From Pantoea cypripedii (GTDB lineage Bacteria > Pseudomonadota > Gammaproteobacteria > Enterobacterales > Enterobacteriaceae), in the NCBI RefSeq assembly GCF_011395035.1, contig NZ_CP024768.1:406586-470585 (forward strand): a DNA stretch of 64,000 nt, read 5' to 3'. The position numbers and the translations under genes were made by a program. The notes below the pieces were generated by a model that saw nothing but the letters and a program-made list of their open reading frames with translations, had not been told where the DNA came from and did no database searches. Every line of letters begins with the position of its first letter. The first letter of the stretch is position 1. Shown one piece after another: positions 16,223-25,358 of the stretch.

Positions 16223-17617
16223 TTACTTCAGTGCAGCGCCGTGGCTGCTAATCACTTCCTGATACCAGAAGAAGCTTTTCTTACGTGAGCGCGCCAGCGT
16301 ACCGTTGCCGTTGTCATCGCGATCGACGTAGATAAAGCCGTAGCGTTTGGAGAACTCCGCTTTCGAGGCACTGACCAAATCGATCGGTCCCCAGCAGGTG
16401 TAACCCATCACTTCCACACCGTCTTCAATCGCTTCACGCACCTGTACCAGATGGTCGTTGAGATACTGAATACGGTAGTCATCGTTGATGCTGCCATCGG
16501 CTTCGACCTTATCTTTGGCACCCAGACCGTTTTCCACGATAAACAGTGGCTTCTGATAGCGGTCATACAGCAGGTTCATCAGGATGCGCAGACCTTCCGG
16601 ATCGATCTGCCAGCCCCAGTCTGAGCTGGCCAGATGCGGGTTCGGTACCATCGACAGAATATTGCCACGCGCTTTCTGATTCTCTTCTTCATTGGTGGTG
16701 ACGCAGCCGGTCATGTAGTAACTGAAGGAGATGTAATCGATGGTGTTTTGCAGATCGCGTTTGTCCTGTTCGGTCATTTCGATCTGGATCTGACGATCGG
16801 CAAAGAAGCGTTTCATATACGCCGGATAGTAACCGCGCACCTGCACATCACCGAAGAACAGCCATTCACGGTTTTGCTGCATGGTCTCCATCACATCCGC
16901 CGGGCGACAGCTGAGCGGGTACAGCAGCGCACCCAGCAGCATGTTGCCGATTTTGCCGCCGGCAACAATCTCGTGGCAGGCCTTAACCGCGCGTCCGCTG
17001 GCAACCAGCTGGTGGTGAATCGCCTGATAAATCGCCTGCTGATTGCTTTCTTCCGGCAGACCCACGCCGGTAAAGGGCGCATGCAGCGACATATTGATTT
17101 CATTGAAGGTCAGCCACAGCTTCACCTTGTGCTGGAAGCGGGTGAACACCGCACGCGCATAGCGTTCAAAGCAATCGATGGTGGTGCGGCTGCCCCAGCC
17201 TCCGTACTTTTTGATCAGGCCATACGGCATTTCATAATGCGACAGCGTGACCAGCGGCTGGATGTTGTATTTCGCCATCTCATCGAACAGACGATCGTAA
17301 AACGCCAGACCTTCTTCGTTCGGCTCGGCTTCGTCGCCCTGCGGGAAGATGCGCGTCCAGGCAATCGAGGTACGCAGCACGGTAAAACCCATTTCGGCGA
17401 ACAGTTTGATGTCTTCCGGGAAGCGATGGTAGAAATCAATGGCGGTATCTTTGATACCGAAATCTCCGGCGTGGCGCTCAACGCGATCGCCAAAAATGCC
17501 TTTCGGTTGCAGGTCGGAAGTGGACAAACCTTTACCGTCGGTCTGATAAGCGCCTTCTACCTGGTTAGCAGCGACAGCGCCGCCCCATAAAAATCCATCC
17601 GGGAAACGTGAGTTCAT
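16223..17617 (-). CDS. 6-phospho-beta-glucosidase, glycoside hydrolase family 1
   Basis: A 464-residue GH1 enzyme that hydrolyses phosphorylated aryl-beta-glucosides or cellobiose in the cytosol. The N-terminus FPDGFLWGGAVAANQVEGAY, the acid/base motif LTFNEINM and the nucleophile motif FIVENGLGAKD are all present. The start at 17617 has GAGGAG seven bases upstream; the frame reaches 17632 but the family begins at MNSRFPDGF. It follows bglF by 15 bp and is co-transcribed with it. BglB, BglA, AscB or ChbF-like substrate preference cannot be separated by eye. Confidence 0.92.
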   Translation of the reverse strand: MNSRFPDGFLWGGAVAANQVEGAYQTDGKGLSTSDLQPKGIFGDRVERHAGDFGIKDTAIDFYHRFPEDIKLFAEMGFTVLRTSIAWTRIFPQGDEAEPNEEGLAFYDRLFDEMAKYNIQPLVTLSHYEMPYGLIKKYGGWGSRTTIDCFERYARAVFTRFQHKVKLWLTFNEINMSLHAPFTGVGLPEESNQQAIYQAIHHQLVASGRAVKACHEIVAGGKIGNMLLGALLYPLSCRPADVMETMQQNREWLFFGDVQVRGYYPAYMKRFFADRQIQIEMTEQDKRDLQNTIDYISFSYYMTGCVTTNEEENQKARGNILSMVPNPHLASSDWGWQIDPEGLRILMNLLYDRYQKPLFIVENGLGAKDKVEADGSINDDYRIQYLNDHLVQVREAIEDGVEVMGYTCWGPIDLVSASKAEFSKRYGFIYVDRDDNGNGTLARSRKKSFFWYQEVISSHGAALK

Positions 17618-17632
17618 CTTGTAGCTCCTCAA

Positions 17633-19495
17633 TTATTTCACCGCACTGAGTAACGGCGCACAGGCCGTGACCACAGACGGTTGCAGGGGTAAAACATCAA
17701 TAAATTCATCGCTGTTGCTGACCACCACCGGGGTGGTGAGATCGTAACCGGCCGCCTCAATGGCGCAGATATCGAACTCCAGCAACAGATCGCCCACTTT
17801 TACCACGTCATCCACGGCGACATGTGGGGTGAAAAATTTACCGTCGAGTTTGACGGTATCGAGACCGACGTGGATCAGCACTTCCGCGCCATCCTCTGCC
17901 GTTAGCCCGATGGCGTGACTGGTGCGGAATACCGACGACACCACGCCATCAATCGGCGACACCACGCGGCCATTGTCCGGCACAATGGCAACGCCTTTAC
18001 CCAGCAGGCCGCTGGCGAAGGTCTCATCTTTGATCGTTTCCAGCGCCAGTACCTTGCCCGAGATCGGGCTAAATACGGTTTGTTTGCGTACCGGAGAGGC
18101 CGGTTCCGCTTCCGCTAACGGCGCACTTTGCTCTGCCACCGTCGGCAGGCCAAACAGGTATGTTGTGACAGAGGCGAACAGCAACGCCACTGCCGCCCCG
18201 GCAAAAGAAGCGTAGACGCTGGCATCAATGCCGCTGGTGGGCACCACCTGAATAAAGGTGAAAATGCTGGGGAAGCCGAAGGAGTAAATAGTGGTGTGCC
18301 AGAAGCCAAGAATCGCTGCACCCAGCGCGCCACCGATACAGCCGAAGATAAACGGGCGACGATGGGGCAGGGTGATGCCGTACACCGCCGGTTCGGTAAT
18401 GCCGAAGATACTGGCGCTGAAGGCGGATCCTGCCATTGCTTTCACTTTGGCCTCGCGGGTACGCAGCATCACGCCGAGCGTGGCGCCTGCCTGGCCGAGC
18501 ACGGCGGGCATCAGCAGCGGCAGCAGCGTGTCATGGCCGAAGTTGGCAAGGTTGTTCAGCATGATCGGCACCAGTCCCCAGTGCAGACCGAAGATCACGC
18601 AGATCTGCCAGATCGCCCCCATCACCGCACCGGCTACCATCGGGCTGAGGCTGTAGATCCACAGATAACCTTCGGCCAGCATCCGGCTTAGCCAGGTCGC
18701 CGCCGGACCAATGGCGAGAAAGGTCAGCGGCACGGTGATCAACATACAGATCAGTGGCGTGGTGAAATTGCGTACCGCCCCCGGTGAACGTGGGTGCACC
18801 GCGCGTTCAATCAGGCTGGCAACCCAGGAGGAGAAGATAATCGGGATCACCGAGGCGCTGTAGTTAAGGATTTCCAGCGGAATGCCGAGGAAGCTGAAAT
18901 GCTGGCCCTGCTGCTGCTGTTCGAACGCGGTCAGCATCAGCGGATGCACCAGCGCGGCGGCGATAGCCATGCCGACAAACGGGTTTGCTCCGAATTTCTT
19001 GCTGGCGCTGTAGCCCAGCAGAATCGGCAGGAAGTAAAACAGGCCGTCGCTGGTGACAAACAGCAATTTGTAGCTGCCGCTCTCCTGCTGCATCACGCCA
19101 AGCACCAGTGCCAGTGCCAGCAGACCCTTGATGATGCCTGAGGCGATCATCACGCCAATAAACGGGGTGAAGATACCGGAAACCAGATCGATAAAACGCG
19201 CGAACAGGGTTTGTTTTGGTTCATCGGCACGCTCTGCGCCATCGCTTTCCAGTCCGTGACGCCCTGCCACCTGTTGGTAAACATCGCCAACATGGTTGCC
19301 AATCACCACCTGATACTGGCCGCCGCTCTCCACCACCATGATGATGCCGGGATTATTTTTTAACTGCGCGGTGTGCGCTTTGCCCGGTTGTTTCAGTTTA
19401 AAGCGTAAACGCGTGGCGCAATGCACCACGCTGATGATGTTGGCTTTACCGCCCACACCTTCGACAATTTCGTCGGCCAGTTCCTGATATGGCAT
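17633..19495 (-). CDS. bglF: PTS beta-glucoside-specific EIIBCA permease
   Basis: A 620-residue fused PTS enzyme. The order is IIB (active cysteine in VVHCATRLRFKL, about residue 26), IIC with about ten membrane segments (from residue 100 to 450), and IIA (from about residue 470; GEGVAIVPxxG-like GKGVAIVPDNG and the phospho-histidine segment VLIHVGLDTVKLDG). It imports and phosphorylates beta-glucosides such as arbutin or salicin and, by the known bgl mechanism, dephosphorylates BglG to allow antitermination. The leader upstream carries the RAT site and terminator. The order IIBCA is the usual one for BglF. Confidence 0.93.
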   Translation of the reverse strand: MPYQELADEIVEGVGGKANIISVVHCATRLRFKLKQPGKAHTAQLKNNPGIIMVVESGGQYQVVIGNHVGDVYQQVAGRHGLESDGAERADEPKQTLFARFIDLVSGIFTPFIGVMIASGIIKGLLALALVLGVMQQESGSYKLLFVTSDGLFYFLPILLGYSASKKFGANPFVGMAIAAALVHPLMLTAFEQQQQGQHFSFLGIPLEILNYSASVIPIIFSSWVASLIERAVHPRSPGAVRNFTTPLICMLITVPLTFLAIGPAATWLSRMLAEGYLWIYSLSPMVAGAVMGAIWQICVIFGLHWGLVPIMLNNLANFGHDTLLPLLMPAVLGQAGATLGVMLRTREAKVKAMAGSAFSASIFGITEPAVYGITLPHRRPFIFGCIGGALGAAILGFWHTTIYSFGFPSIFTFIQVVPTSGIDASVYASFAGAAVALLFASVTTYLFGLPTVAEQSAPLAEAEPASPVRKQTVFSPISGKVLALETIKDETFASGLLGKGVAIVPDNGRVVSPIDGVVSSVFRTSHAIGLTAEDGAEVLIHVGLDTVKLDGKFFTPHVAVDDVVKVGDLLLEFDICAIEAAGYDLTTPVVVSNSDEFIDVLPLQPSVVTACAPLLSAVK

Positions 19496-19554
19496 ACCAC
19501 ACTCCCGCTTTTTCGGCTGTTGTTGTCGGGTTTTCCCGGATTGGAGGCAAAAAA

Positions 19555-19606
19555 AAACCTAAATCGCACCGCGCTCGGAAATCCGAATGCGGTGCGATTT
19601 AGGTTT
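19555..19606 (-). terminator. Leader terminator of the bglF operon
   Basis: Read on the minus strand, an 18-bp perfect stem (arms 19589-19606 and 19555-19572, containing TAAATCGCACCGC) encloses a 16-base loop and runs into a T-tract of nine bases. It lies just before the bglF start and overlaps the 3' end of the RAT site, which is the arrangement needed for BglG antitermination. Confidence 0.92.
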
Positions 19607-19630
19607 TGCCTGCGTCAGCAGTAACAATCC
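19602..19630 (-). promoter_or_regulatory. RAT ribonucleic antiterminator site for BglG
   Basis: On the minus strand this 29-base segment starts GGATTGTTACTG and ends GCAGGCAAAACC, the known RAT consensus of bgl/sac systems. Its last bases form part of the terminator stem, so BglG binding and termination are mutually exclusive. Confidence 0.93.
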
Positions 19631-19689
19631 TCAAACGCCGCCATCTTCCAGCAATTAACGCAGAACAGGCAAAGGGAGAAGGGTGGAAA

Positions 19690-19705
19690 TGTGAAGGCGG
19701 TCAAC
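19690..19705. promoter_or_regulatory. Candidate CRP site upstream of bglF
   Basis: TGTGA-AGGCGG-TCAAC matches nine of ten conserved bases of the CRP consensus TGTGA-N6-TCACA to within one or two positions and lies 60 bp before the RAT site, where CRP control of bgl operons is expected. Confidence 0.4.
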
Positions 19706-19734
19706 AAATACCGTAACGATATGACAATGAACCC

Positions 19735-19786
19735 GGTGCGCATGAATGCGCACCCTACATATGTAGGGTCGGCATTCATGCCGACC
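19735..19786. repeat. Family B palindromic repeat
   Basis: A 52-bp inverted repeat built from GTGCGCATGAATGCGCAC and GGTCGGCATTCATGCCGACC around CCTACATATGTAGG. It resembles the element at 399-447. It lies just after the 3' end of the LysR gene, in the spacer before the bgl leader. Confidence 0.75.
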
Positions 19787-19792
19787 TGGCTA

Positions 19793-20728
19793 TTATTCTT
19801 TTTCCGAACCCGCCATGGCTTCTTCGCTCTGCATCAACGCGAAAAACGACTCCAGCTCACGCAGCATCATCGACGCGGCAATCGACAGCTGGCGCTGCGG
19901 GGCGACGCACAACGACAGGGTGAACGGCTTCAGAATGCTATCAATCAGCGGGATAAATTTCAGCTCGCCACGCCGGTACTCATCCACAATATCCAGCCAG
20001 CACATCAGGCTGATACCCACATCATCACGCACCAGCGAACGCAGCATATGGATATTGTTGGTGCGGCCGACTTCATTCAGGGTAATACCGGAACTGTTCA
20101 TCAGCGCCTCCAGCGGCTCCGCCAGCATCAATGGCGCGGCAGGTACGATAAACGGCCAGGATTCACAGTGGCTGAAGCGGATGCTTTCCAGCTTTGCCAG
20201 CGGATGCTGGCTGCTGACCACAATACCGAGCCGTAAATCGGCGAAGGATTTCACCAGCAACTCGCGCGAACTTTGTGGATTAAGCATGATGCCGAAATCG
20301 GCGTCACCGTTGGTCAGCGCATTGGCGATATGGATATTGCTCATGGTGGTGAGCGTAAAGGAGATGCCGGGATACTCGGTGCGGATACGTTGCAGAATCG
20401 ACGAGAAAAAGCCGCGGTTGATGGCATCAATGGTGGCAATATGCACGTGGCCGTGGCGCAGGCCACGCAGATCATCCAGCTGGGTACAGACGCGTCCAAA
20501 CTCGCGTTGCCAGTTCTTCGCCGCGTTCAGCAGGATTTCCCCGGCGGCTGTCATACGTAATCCTGATGGATGGCGCTCAAACAGCGGCATATCCAGCTGC
20601 TTTTCCACGCGCAAAATTTGCCGGTCGATGGAGGATGCCGACACGTGCAGCGTCTCGGAAGCCTTACGCAGTGAACCCTGGCGGGCCACCTCGGTGAAAT
20701 AAATCAGAAACCGGGAGAAGGCGAACAT
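19793..20728 (-). CDS. LysR-family transcriptional regulator, divergent from the catabolic operon
   Basis: A 311-residue LysR protein. The helix-turn-helix occupies about residues 5-64 (ARQGSLRKASETLHVSASSIDRQ), followed by a type-2 periplasmic-binding-like effector domain. The helix has SSIDRQ where most LysR proteins have PAVSRQ or PALSQQ, which is uncommon. It is transcribed away from the nine-gene operon beginning at 20876, with a 147-bp shared spacer, the classic layout for a local LysR activator. I could not pick a single convincing T-N11-A box. The inducer is unknown. Confidence 0.9.
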   Translation of the reverse strand: MFAFSRFLIYFTEVARQGSLRKASETLHVSASSIDRQILRVEKQLDMPLFERHPSGLRMTAAGEILLNAAKNWQREFGRVCTQLDDLRGLRHGHVHIATIDAINRGFFSSILQRIRTEYPGISFTLTTMSNIHIANALTNGDADFGIMLNPQSSRELLVKSFADLRLGIVVSSQHPLAKLESIRFSHCESWPFIVPAAPLMLAEPLEALMNSSGITLNEVGRTNNIHMLRSLVRDDVGISLMCWLDIVDEYRRGELKFIPLIDSILKPFTLSLCVAPQRQLSIAASMMLRELESFFALMQSEEAMAGSEKE

Positions 20729-20875
20729 AGCAGGTGCTCTCTTTTTTGCAACGCTTCGTGCTAATTAAACAGATGGACGCTTACACACAGGGAAAATAAT
20801 AATCGCAATCACGATAAAAACAAGACTACGCGCGGCTTCCCGGCCGATGACGAGTCCGTCGTATGCAGGATTATT

Positions 20876-21832
20876 ATGAAGCAGGCAGAGAATCTGGCTG
20901 TCACCGTCATCGCAAAGCAGTTCAACGGTGCTGGCAATGTATTACTGACCCTGGCGTCTGCCAGTGGACACCCACTACCGGCGTTCACCCCCGGTGCCCA
21001 TATTGATGTGACCATTCCCGACTGTGGCAAGCGGCAGTATTCGCTGTGCTCAGCCGCCGGAGAAGATCACTACCAGATTTGCGTCCGTCTCGATCAGGCA
21101 TCGGGCGGCGGCTCTCGCTGGTTGCACCATCATGTGCAGTCAGGGGCCAACTTAGCCATCTCGGCACCCCGTAACCATTTCCCGTTACCCGATGCGCCAC
21201 GCACGCTGCTGTTTGCGGCCGGTATCGGCCTGACGCCGCTGCTGGTGATGGCGGAGGAACTGGCAACGCGCGGTGCAGATTTCACGCTGCATCTGTATCT
21301 CAAACGTCACGATGAACTGCCGTTCAGCACCCGTCTGGAGCGGCTGGGCGATCGCGTTCAGCTGCATTACAGCAGCGAAGGCGACAGCCTGCGCCAGGGT
21401 ATTCCCGACGATCTCCGCCAGCCGCATAACAGCGCGCTGGTGAGCTGTGGACCGGCTGGATTTATGGATCATCTGCACCAGCTGGCATTGCAGCATGGCT
21501 GGCAGGCCACGCAACTGCATAGCGAGAAATTCAAAGCCGTTGCCACTGCGCAATCGGTTGCTGGCGACACGTTTGAGGTTGAAATCGCTTCCAGCGGCGT
21601 GCGTTACACCATCGATGCCGATGAAACCATTGCTGAGGTGCTGGAGCGGGCAGGCATTGAGATCGAACTTTCCTGCGAGCAGGGCATGTGCGGTGCCTGC
21701 ATCACCAGCGTACTGAGTGGTGAGCCGGACCATCGCGATGAAGTGCTGAGCCAGAAAGAACGCGCCGCCAATGACTGCATTGTGTTGTGCTGCTCACGCT
21801 CCCGTTCCCCGCTGCTGGTACTCGATCTATGA
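20876..21832 (+). CDS. PDR/VanB-type oxidoreductase (FMN, NADH, 2Fe-2S)
   Basis: A 318-residue reductase of the phthalate dioxygenase reductase type. The flavin domain contains RQYSLCS, the NAD domain LLFAAGIGLTPLLVMAEEL, and the C-terminal plant-type 2Fe-2S domain CEQGMCGACITSV with a later cysteine in IVLCCSRS. Such proteins hand electrons from NADH to a Rieske oxygenase that hydroxylates or demethylates an organic compound. No oxygenase gene is present in this operon or elsewhere in the window, so the partner must be encoded elsewhere or the electron acceptor is unusual. AGGA lies five bases before the ATG. First gene of the operon; its stop overlaps the next start (ATGA). Confidence 0.9.
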   Translation: MKQAENLAVTVIAKQFNGAGNVLLTLASASGHPLPAFTPGAHIDVTIPDCGKRQYSLCSAAGEDHYQICVRLDQASGGGSRWLHHHVQSGANLAISAPRNHFPLPDAPRTLLFAAGIGLTPLLVMAEELATRGADFTLHLYLKRHDELPFSTRLERLGDRVQLHYSSEGDSLRQGIPDDLRQPHNSALVSCGPAGFMDHLHQLALQHGWQATQLHSEKFKAVATAQSVAGDTFEVEIASSGVRYTIDADETIAEVLERAGIEIELSCEQGMCGACITSVLSGEPDHRDEVLSQKERAANDCIVLCCSRSRSPLLVLDL

Positions 21833-23034
21833 ACGCCTGGCCCGGCGCGACCGGCGCGCGTTTACCCCGCTGGCTGTTACCCGCAGGCTGGCCAATGCAG
21901 GAAGGGCAACCGGCGCTGGCCACCTTGCATTTCACTGCCGATGGCACCCGCTTCGAGCCACATCGCGACATCAGCGGCTATCTGGCGCTGCAGGGTGCGC
22001 TGGTGCTGCCCTCGCTGATTGAACCCCATGCGCATCTGGATAAAACCTTTACCGTGCAGCGCAGTCCGGCGCAGCAGCCGGGCCTGCTGGCCGCCATTGC
22101 TGCCATGCATCAGGACCGTGACCGCTGGAACGCGGACGATCTGCGCAGCCGAGCCACTCAGGCGCTGAACTGGGCGGTGGAGGCGGGCGTTGGCCTGCTG
22201 CGTACCCATATCGACTGGTTTTCTGCCGATGCGCCATTGGCGTGGCAGATCGTTGGCGAGTTGCAGCACCCGTTATGTGTTATCGAACGGGTCGCGCTGG
22301 CCCCGGTGACTTTCTTTGCCGATGCCGACCAGGCGGAGCATATCGCGGCTCAGGTGGCGGCCAGCGGTGCTGTGCTCGGCGGCTTTATTCACAGCAGCAA
22401 CTGGGACGCTCAGGCATTCACCCACTTGTTGCAGGCAGCCGAGCGCTGGCAGCTGGATATCGATTTGCACATCGACGAAGAGTTGAGTGCTGATGCCCAG
22501 GGGCTGCGCTGGCTGGCGCGTTATTTGCAGCAGCATCCGTTTAGCGGACGCATCACCTGTAGTCACGGTTGTGCGCTGGCGCAGCAGGACGACGGTACCG
22601 CCATCCTTGATGTGCTGGCGCACCATCGCGTCACGTTGATTGCGCTGCCACTGACCAACCTGTTGTTGCAGGACGCGGTGCCGGGCCGCACGCCGCGTCA
22701 GCGTGGTTTAACGCTGATTAAGGAAGCGCAGGCGCGCGGCATTCCGCTGCTGCTGGGGGCGGATAATGTGCAGGATGCTTTCTGTCCGGTCGGTAGCTAC
22801 GACCCACTCGACACCCTGTTCAGCGGCCTGCTGAGCGCCCAGCTGGGTGCGGCTTTTGATGAGGCATCGGCCCTGATTTGCCAGCGCACGGCGCTGCATG
22901 ACGGTGCAACCTTGCCTGCGAATGATTTTGTCATTTTCCCTGATGCCGATACGGCCAGCTGGCCGCTGCGCCACCGCCGTCGCTATCGGCTAAAACAGGG
23001 ACTCTGTTATGGGGAATTCTCTGATGACGCTTGA
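21829..23034 (+). CDS. Amidohydrolase, cytosine-deaminase-like
   Basis: A 401-residue metal-dependent hydrolase of the amidohydrolase superfamily. The metal motif is LIEPHAHLDKTF (HxH), followed by RTHIDW, DLHIDEE, SCSHG-like TCSHGCAL and a late LGADNVQDAFCP with the metal aspartate. The HAHLDKT wording is that of cytosine deaminase and N-isopropylammelide hydrolase relatives, which remove amino groups from nitrogen heterocycles. The start overlaps the reductase stop by four bases, and 14 further in-frame upstream codons are ignored. It probably deaminates or opens a ring in the pathway encoded by this operon. The substrate is not known. Confidence 0.85.
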   Translation: MNAWPGATGARLPRWLLPAGWPMQEGQPALATLHFTADGTRFEPHRDISGYLALQGALVLPSLIEPHAHLDKTFTVQRSPAQQPGLLAAIAAMHQDRDRWNADDLRSRATQALNWAVEAGVGLLRTHIDWFSADAPLAWQIVGELQHPLCVIERVALAPVTFFADADQAEHIAAQVAASGAVLGGFIHSSNWDAQAFTHLLQAAERWQLDIDLHIDEELSADAQGLRWLARYLQQHPFSGRITCSHGCALAQQDDGTAILDVLAHHRVTLIALPLTNLLLQDAVPGRTPRQRGLTLIKEAQARGIPLLLGADNVQDAFCPVGSYDPLDTLFSGLLSAQLGAAFDEASALICQRTALHDGATLPANDFVIFPDADTASWPLRHRRRYRLKQGLCYGEFSDDA

Positions 23035-23479
23035 TGTTGGGGCGGGTAAACCGCTGGCGAAATATGCCGCGTGGCGACGCGCGGGCGACTTTATTTTTCT
23101 CTCCGGCATTATCCCGGTGAACCCACAAACCGCACTGATTGTGCGGGGGTATGACGATATTCCCGCAGCGGCGCAACAGCTGCTGGGGCGTACCGGTGAG
23201 TTCTCCACCGATATCAAAGAGGGGCCGATTCTGGCGCAAAGCTGGTACGTGCTGGAGAGCATCCGCACCACCATTGAGAGCGCGGGCGGCCAGATGAGCG
23301 ACGTGATCAAACTGGTGCAGTACTTCCGCAATCTGGACCACTTTCCCCACTACAGCCGGGTGCGCAAGCTGTTTTACCCCGATGCGCCGCCGGTTTCCAC
23401 CGTGGTTCAGGTGAGCGAAATGCTGCCCAGCCCGGATGTCTTAATTGAAGTTGAAGCGACGGCGTGGTTGCCGCAATAA
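23009..23479 (+). CDS. RidA family protein (YjgF/RutC type)
   Basis: A 156-residue protein slightly longer than RidA. The family pattern is visible in FIFLSGIIPVNP, then AQSWYVLESIRTTIESAGGQMSDVIKLVQYF and a C-terminal APPVSTVVQVSEMLPSPDVLIEVEATAW. RidA hydrolyses reactive enamine/imine intermediates; in the Rut pyrimidine pathway RutC deaminates an aminoacrylate. The arginine that binds the carboxylate in true RidA (R105, RTTVEV-like context) is replaced here by VQVSEML, so it is a divergent subgroup. It overlaps the amidohydrolase gene by 26 bp. An ATG at 23024 with GGGGA upstream is an equally possible start. Confidence 0.85.
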   Translation: MGNSLMTLDVGAGKPLAKYAAWRRAGDFIFLSGIIPVNPQTALIVRGYDDIPAAAQQLLGRTGEFSTDIKEGPILAQSWYVLESIRTTIESAGGQMSDVIKLVQYFRNLDHFPHYSRVRKLFYPDAPPVSTVVQVSEMLPSPDVLIEVEATAWLPQ

Positions 23480-23493
23480 CACGAGGAAGCGAG

Positions 23494-24372
23494 ATGTTAC
23501 ATGGTTATATTCCGGCAAACCGCTTTTTGCCGTACCTGAGCTGGACTGATATCGCCACGCTGGAAGACAAAGCCAACACGGTGATTGTGTTGCCAACCGG
23601 CGCGATTGAACAACATGGTCCGCACCTGCCGTGCGCGGTGGATAGCGTGATTTCATCCGGCGTGGTGGGGCATGCACTGGCGCGCTTACCGGCGGAGATC
23701 CCGGCCTATGCCATTCCGCCGATCACCTATGGCAAATCCGATGAGCACCTGCATTTCCCCGGCACCCTGACGCTGACCGGTGAAACGCTGCTGCACACCA
23801 TCCTGGAGATTGGCGAATCGCTGTACCGCGCCGGTTTCCGCAAATTCCTGATGGTGAACGGTCACGGTGGTCAGCCGCAACCATTGCAAATGGCGATGCG
23901 TGAACTGCGCCTGCGCCACGGCGACATGATCATCATCATGCAGGACACCTTCAAAGTGCCGAACTGCGCCGAAAGTTTTATGGACGAGCAGGAACGCCAG
24001 ATGGCGATGCACGCCGGGCATGCGGAGACGGCACTGATGCTGGCGCTGGCACCCGACACGGTACAGATGGACAAAGCGGTGGTGAATTATCCCCCGGCGT
24101 TTCCCTGCCCGACGCTCTCCAGTACCCGCCCGATGGCAGCCTGGGCGTCATATGACTTTGGTCCCAGCGGCGTGATCGGCGATCCGCGCCCATCAACCAA
24201 AGAGCAGGGCGAGGCGATTCTGGATTCACTGGCGACCAGCTGGGCGCAGGTGATTACCGAAGTGCATCAGATGGCATGGGTGACACGCGCCGAACCGGCG
24301 TGGGGCACCGGGCACTGGCAGGGCAAAGTATTAGACCAAAACGACGCAGCATCATTATTAAAACCGCGCTAA
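23494..24372 (+). CDS. Creatininase-family amidohydrolase
   Basis: A 292-residue creatininase-family protein. Metal and catalytic motifs are PTGAIEQHGPHLPCAVDS near residue 38, YGKSDEHLHFPGTLTL, and MVNGHGGQPQPLQMA. GAGGAA lies five bases before the ATG. Family members open or cleave cyclic amides (creatinine to creatine), act on formamidopyrimidine compounds, or process the mycofactocin peptide (MftE). No mycofactocin genes are present, so a cyclic-amide or ureido substrate within this operon's pathway is the better guess. The glutamate, histidine and aspartate positions expected for the metal site are intact. Confidence 0.88.
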   Translation: MLHGYIPANRFLPYLSWTDIATLEDKANTVIVLPTGAIEQHGPHLPCAVDSVISSGVVGHALARLPAEIPAYAIPPITYGKSDEHLHFPGTLTLTGETLLHTILEIGESLYRAGFRKFLMVNGHGGQPQPLQMAMRELRLRHGDMIIIMQDTFKVPNCAESFMDEQERQMAMHAGHAETALMLALAPDTVQMDKAVVNYPPAFPCPTLSSTRPMAAWASYDFGPSGVIGDPRPSTKEQGEAILDSLATSWAQVITEVHQMAWVTRAEPAWGTGHWQGKVLDQNDAASLLKPR

Positions 24373-24386
24373 TTCGGGGATCGGCT

Positions 24387-25358
24387 ATGAAAAAAACATT
24401 GAGCATTGTTGCCGCGCTGTCCGTGGCCCTGTCGGCCCAGGGGATGGCTGCCGAGAAATTTACCTTTATGACCAACTGGTATGCTCAGGCCGAGCATGGC
24501 GGTTTTTATCAGGCCCAGGCACAGAATCTGTATCGTGATGCCGGGCTGGACGTCACCATTAAGATGGGTGGACCGCAGGTGCACACCATGCAGCTGATGG
24601 CGGCAGGCCAGGCAGATTGCATCATCAGCGATAACATGCAGGCGCTGGAATCCTGGCAGCAGGGCGTGGAAGCGGTGCCGGTTGCCACCACCTTCCAGCA
24701 TTCGGCGATTGTGTTTATCACCCACCCGGATGTGAAAAATCAGGCCGATTTGCAGGGTAAAACCTTCCTGCTGGCCGCTGAAGCTTATACCTCCTACTGG
24801 CCGTGGGCGCAGAGCGCGCTCAACCTGAAAAACGCCCACGTGCGTCCGTATACCTTCAGTGTGCAGCCGTTCCTCGCGGATAAAAACCTGGTGCAGCAGG
24901 GTTATGTCACCTCGGAACCGTTCGCAATTCAGAAAATCGGTGCTCAGGCCAACGTCTACCCGATCAGCGACTGGGGCTACCCTCCCTACGGCAACAGCAT
25001 CGTGTGCATGAAATCGACCATCGAGAAACGTCCGCAGGCCGTCGCCGCATTTGTTAAGGCTTCGATGCAGGGCTGGAAAAACTATCTGGAGAATCCGGCC
25101 CCAGGCAACGTGCTGATTAAGAAAGAAAACCCGCAGATGACCGACGAACAAATCGCCTTCGGCATCGCCCAGATGAAGAAGTATCAGATGCTGACCGGCG
25201 GCGATGCGCAGACCGGGGGGATCGGCATTATGACGGTGCCGCGCCTGAAGCAAACCTGGCAGCTGTTGGTGGATAACAAGCTGATTGATCCGGCTAAAGT
25301 CCCGTTTGATGGCAGCTACACCCTGAAATTCATTCAAGATGTGAAGGTTATGCCATGA
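24387..25358 (+). CDS. ABC transporter substrate-binding protein, NMT1/THI5-like
   Basis: A 323-residue periplasmic protein with a signal peptide (MKKTLSIVAALSVALSAQGMA, likely cut after GMA or AAE). The start of the mature part, FTFMTNWYAQAEHGGFYQAQAQNLYRDAG, and GGPQVHTMQLMAAGQADC are those of NMT1/THI5-like proteins, which bind thiamine-pyrimidine precursors, taurine, nitrate or aromatic sulfonates. The WYAQAEHGGFYQA wording is closest to the pyrimidine-precursor (ThiY) subgroup. GGGGA stands six bases before the ATG. Its stop overlaps the ATPase start. Confidence 0.9.
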   Translation: MKKTLSIVAALSVALSAQGMAAEKFTFMTNWYAQAEHGGFYQAQAQNLYRDAGLDVTIKMGGPQVHTMQLMAAGQADCIISDNMQALESWQQGVEAVPVATTFQHSAIVFITHPDVKNQADLQGKTFLLAAEAYTSYWPWAQSALNLKNAHVRPYTFSVQPFLADKNLVQQGYVTSEPFAIQKIGAQANVYPISDWGYPPYGNSIVCMKSTIEKRPQAVAAFVKASMQGWKNYLENPAPGNVLIKKENPQMTDEQIAFGIAQMKKYQMLTGGDAQTGGIGIMTVPRLKQTWQLLVDNKLIDPAKVPFDGSYTLKFIQDVKVMP

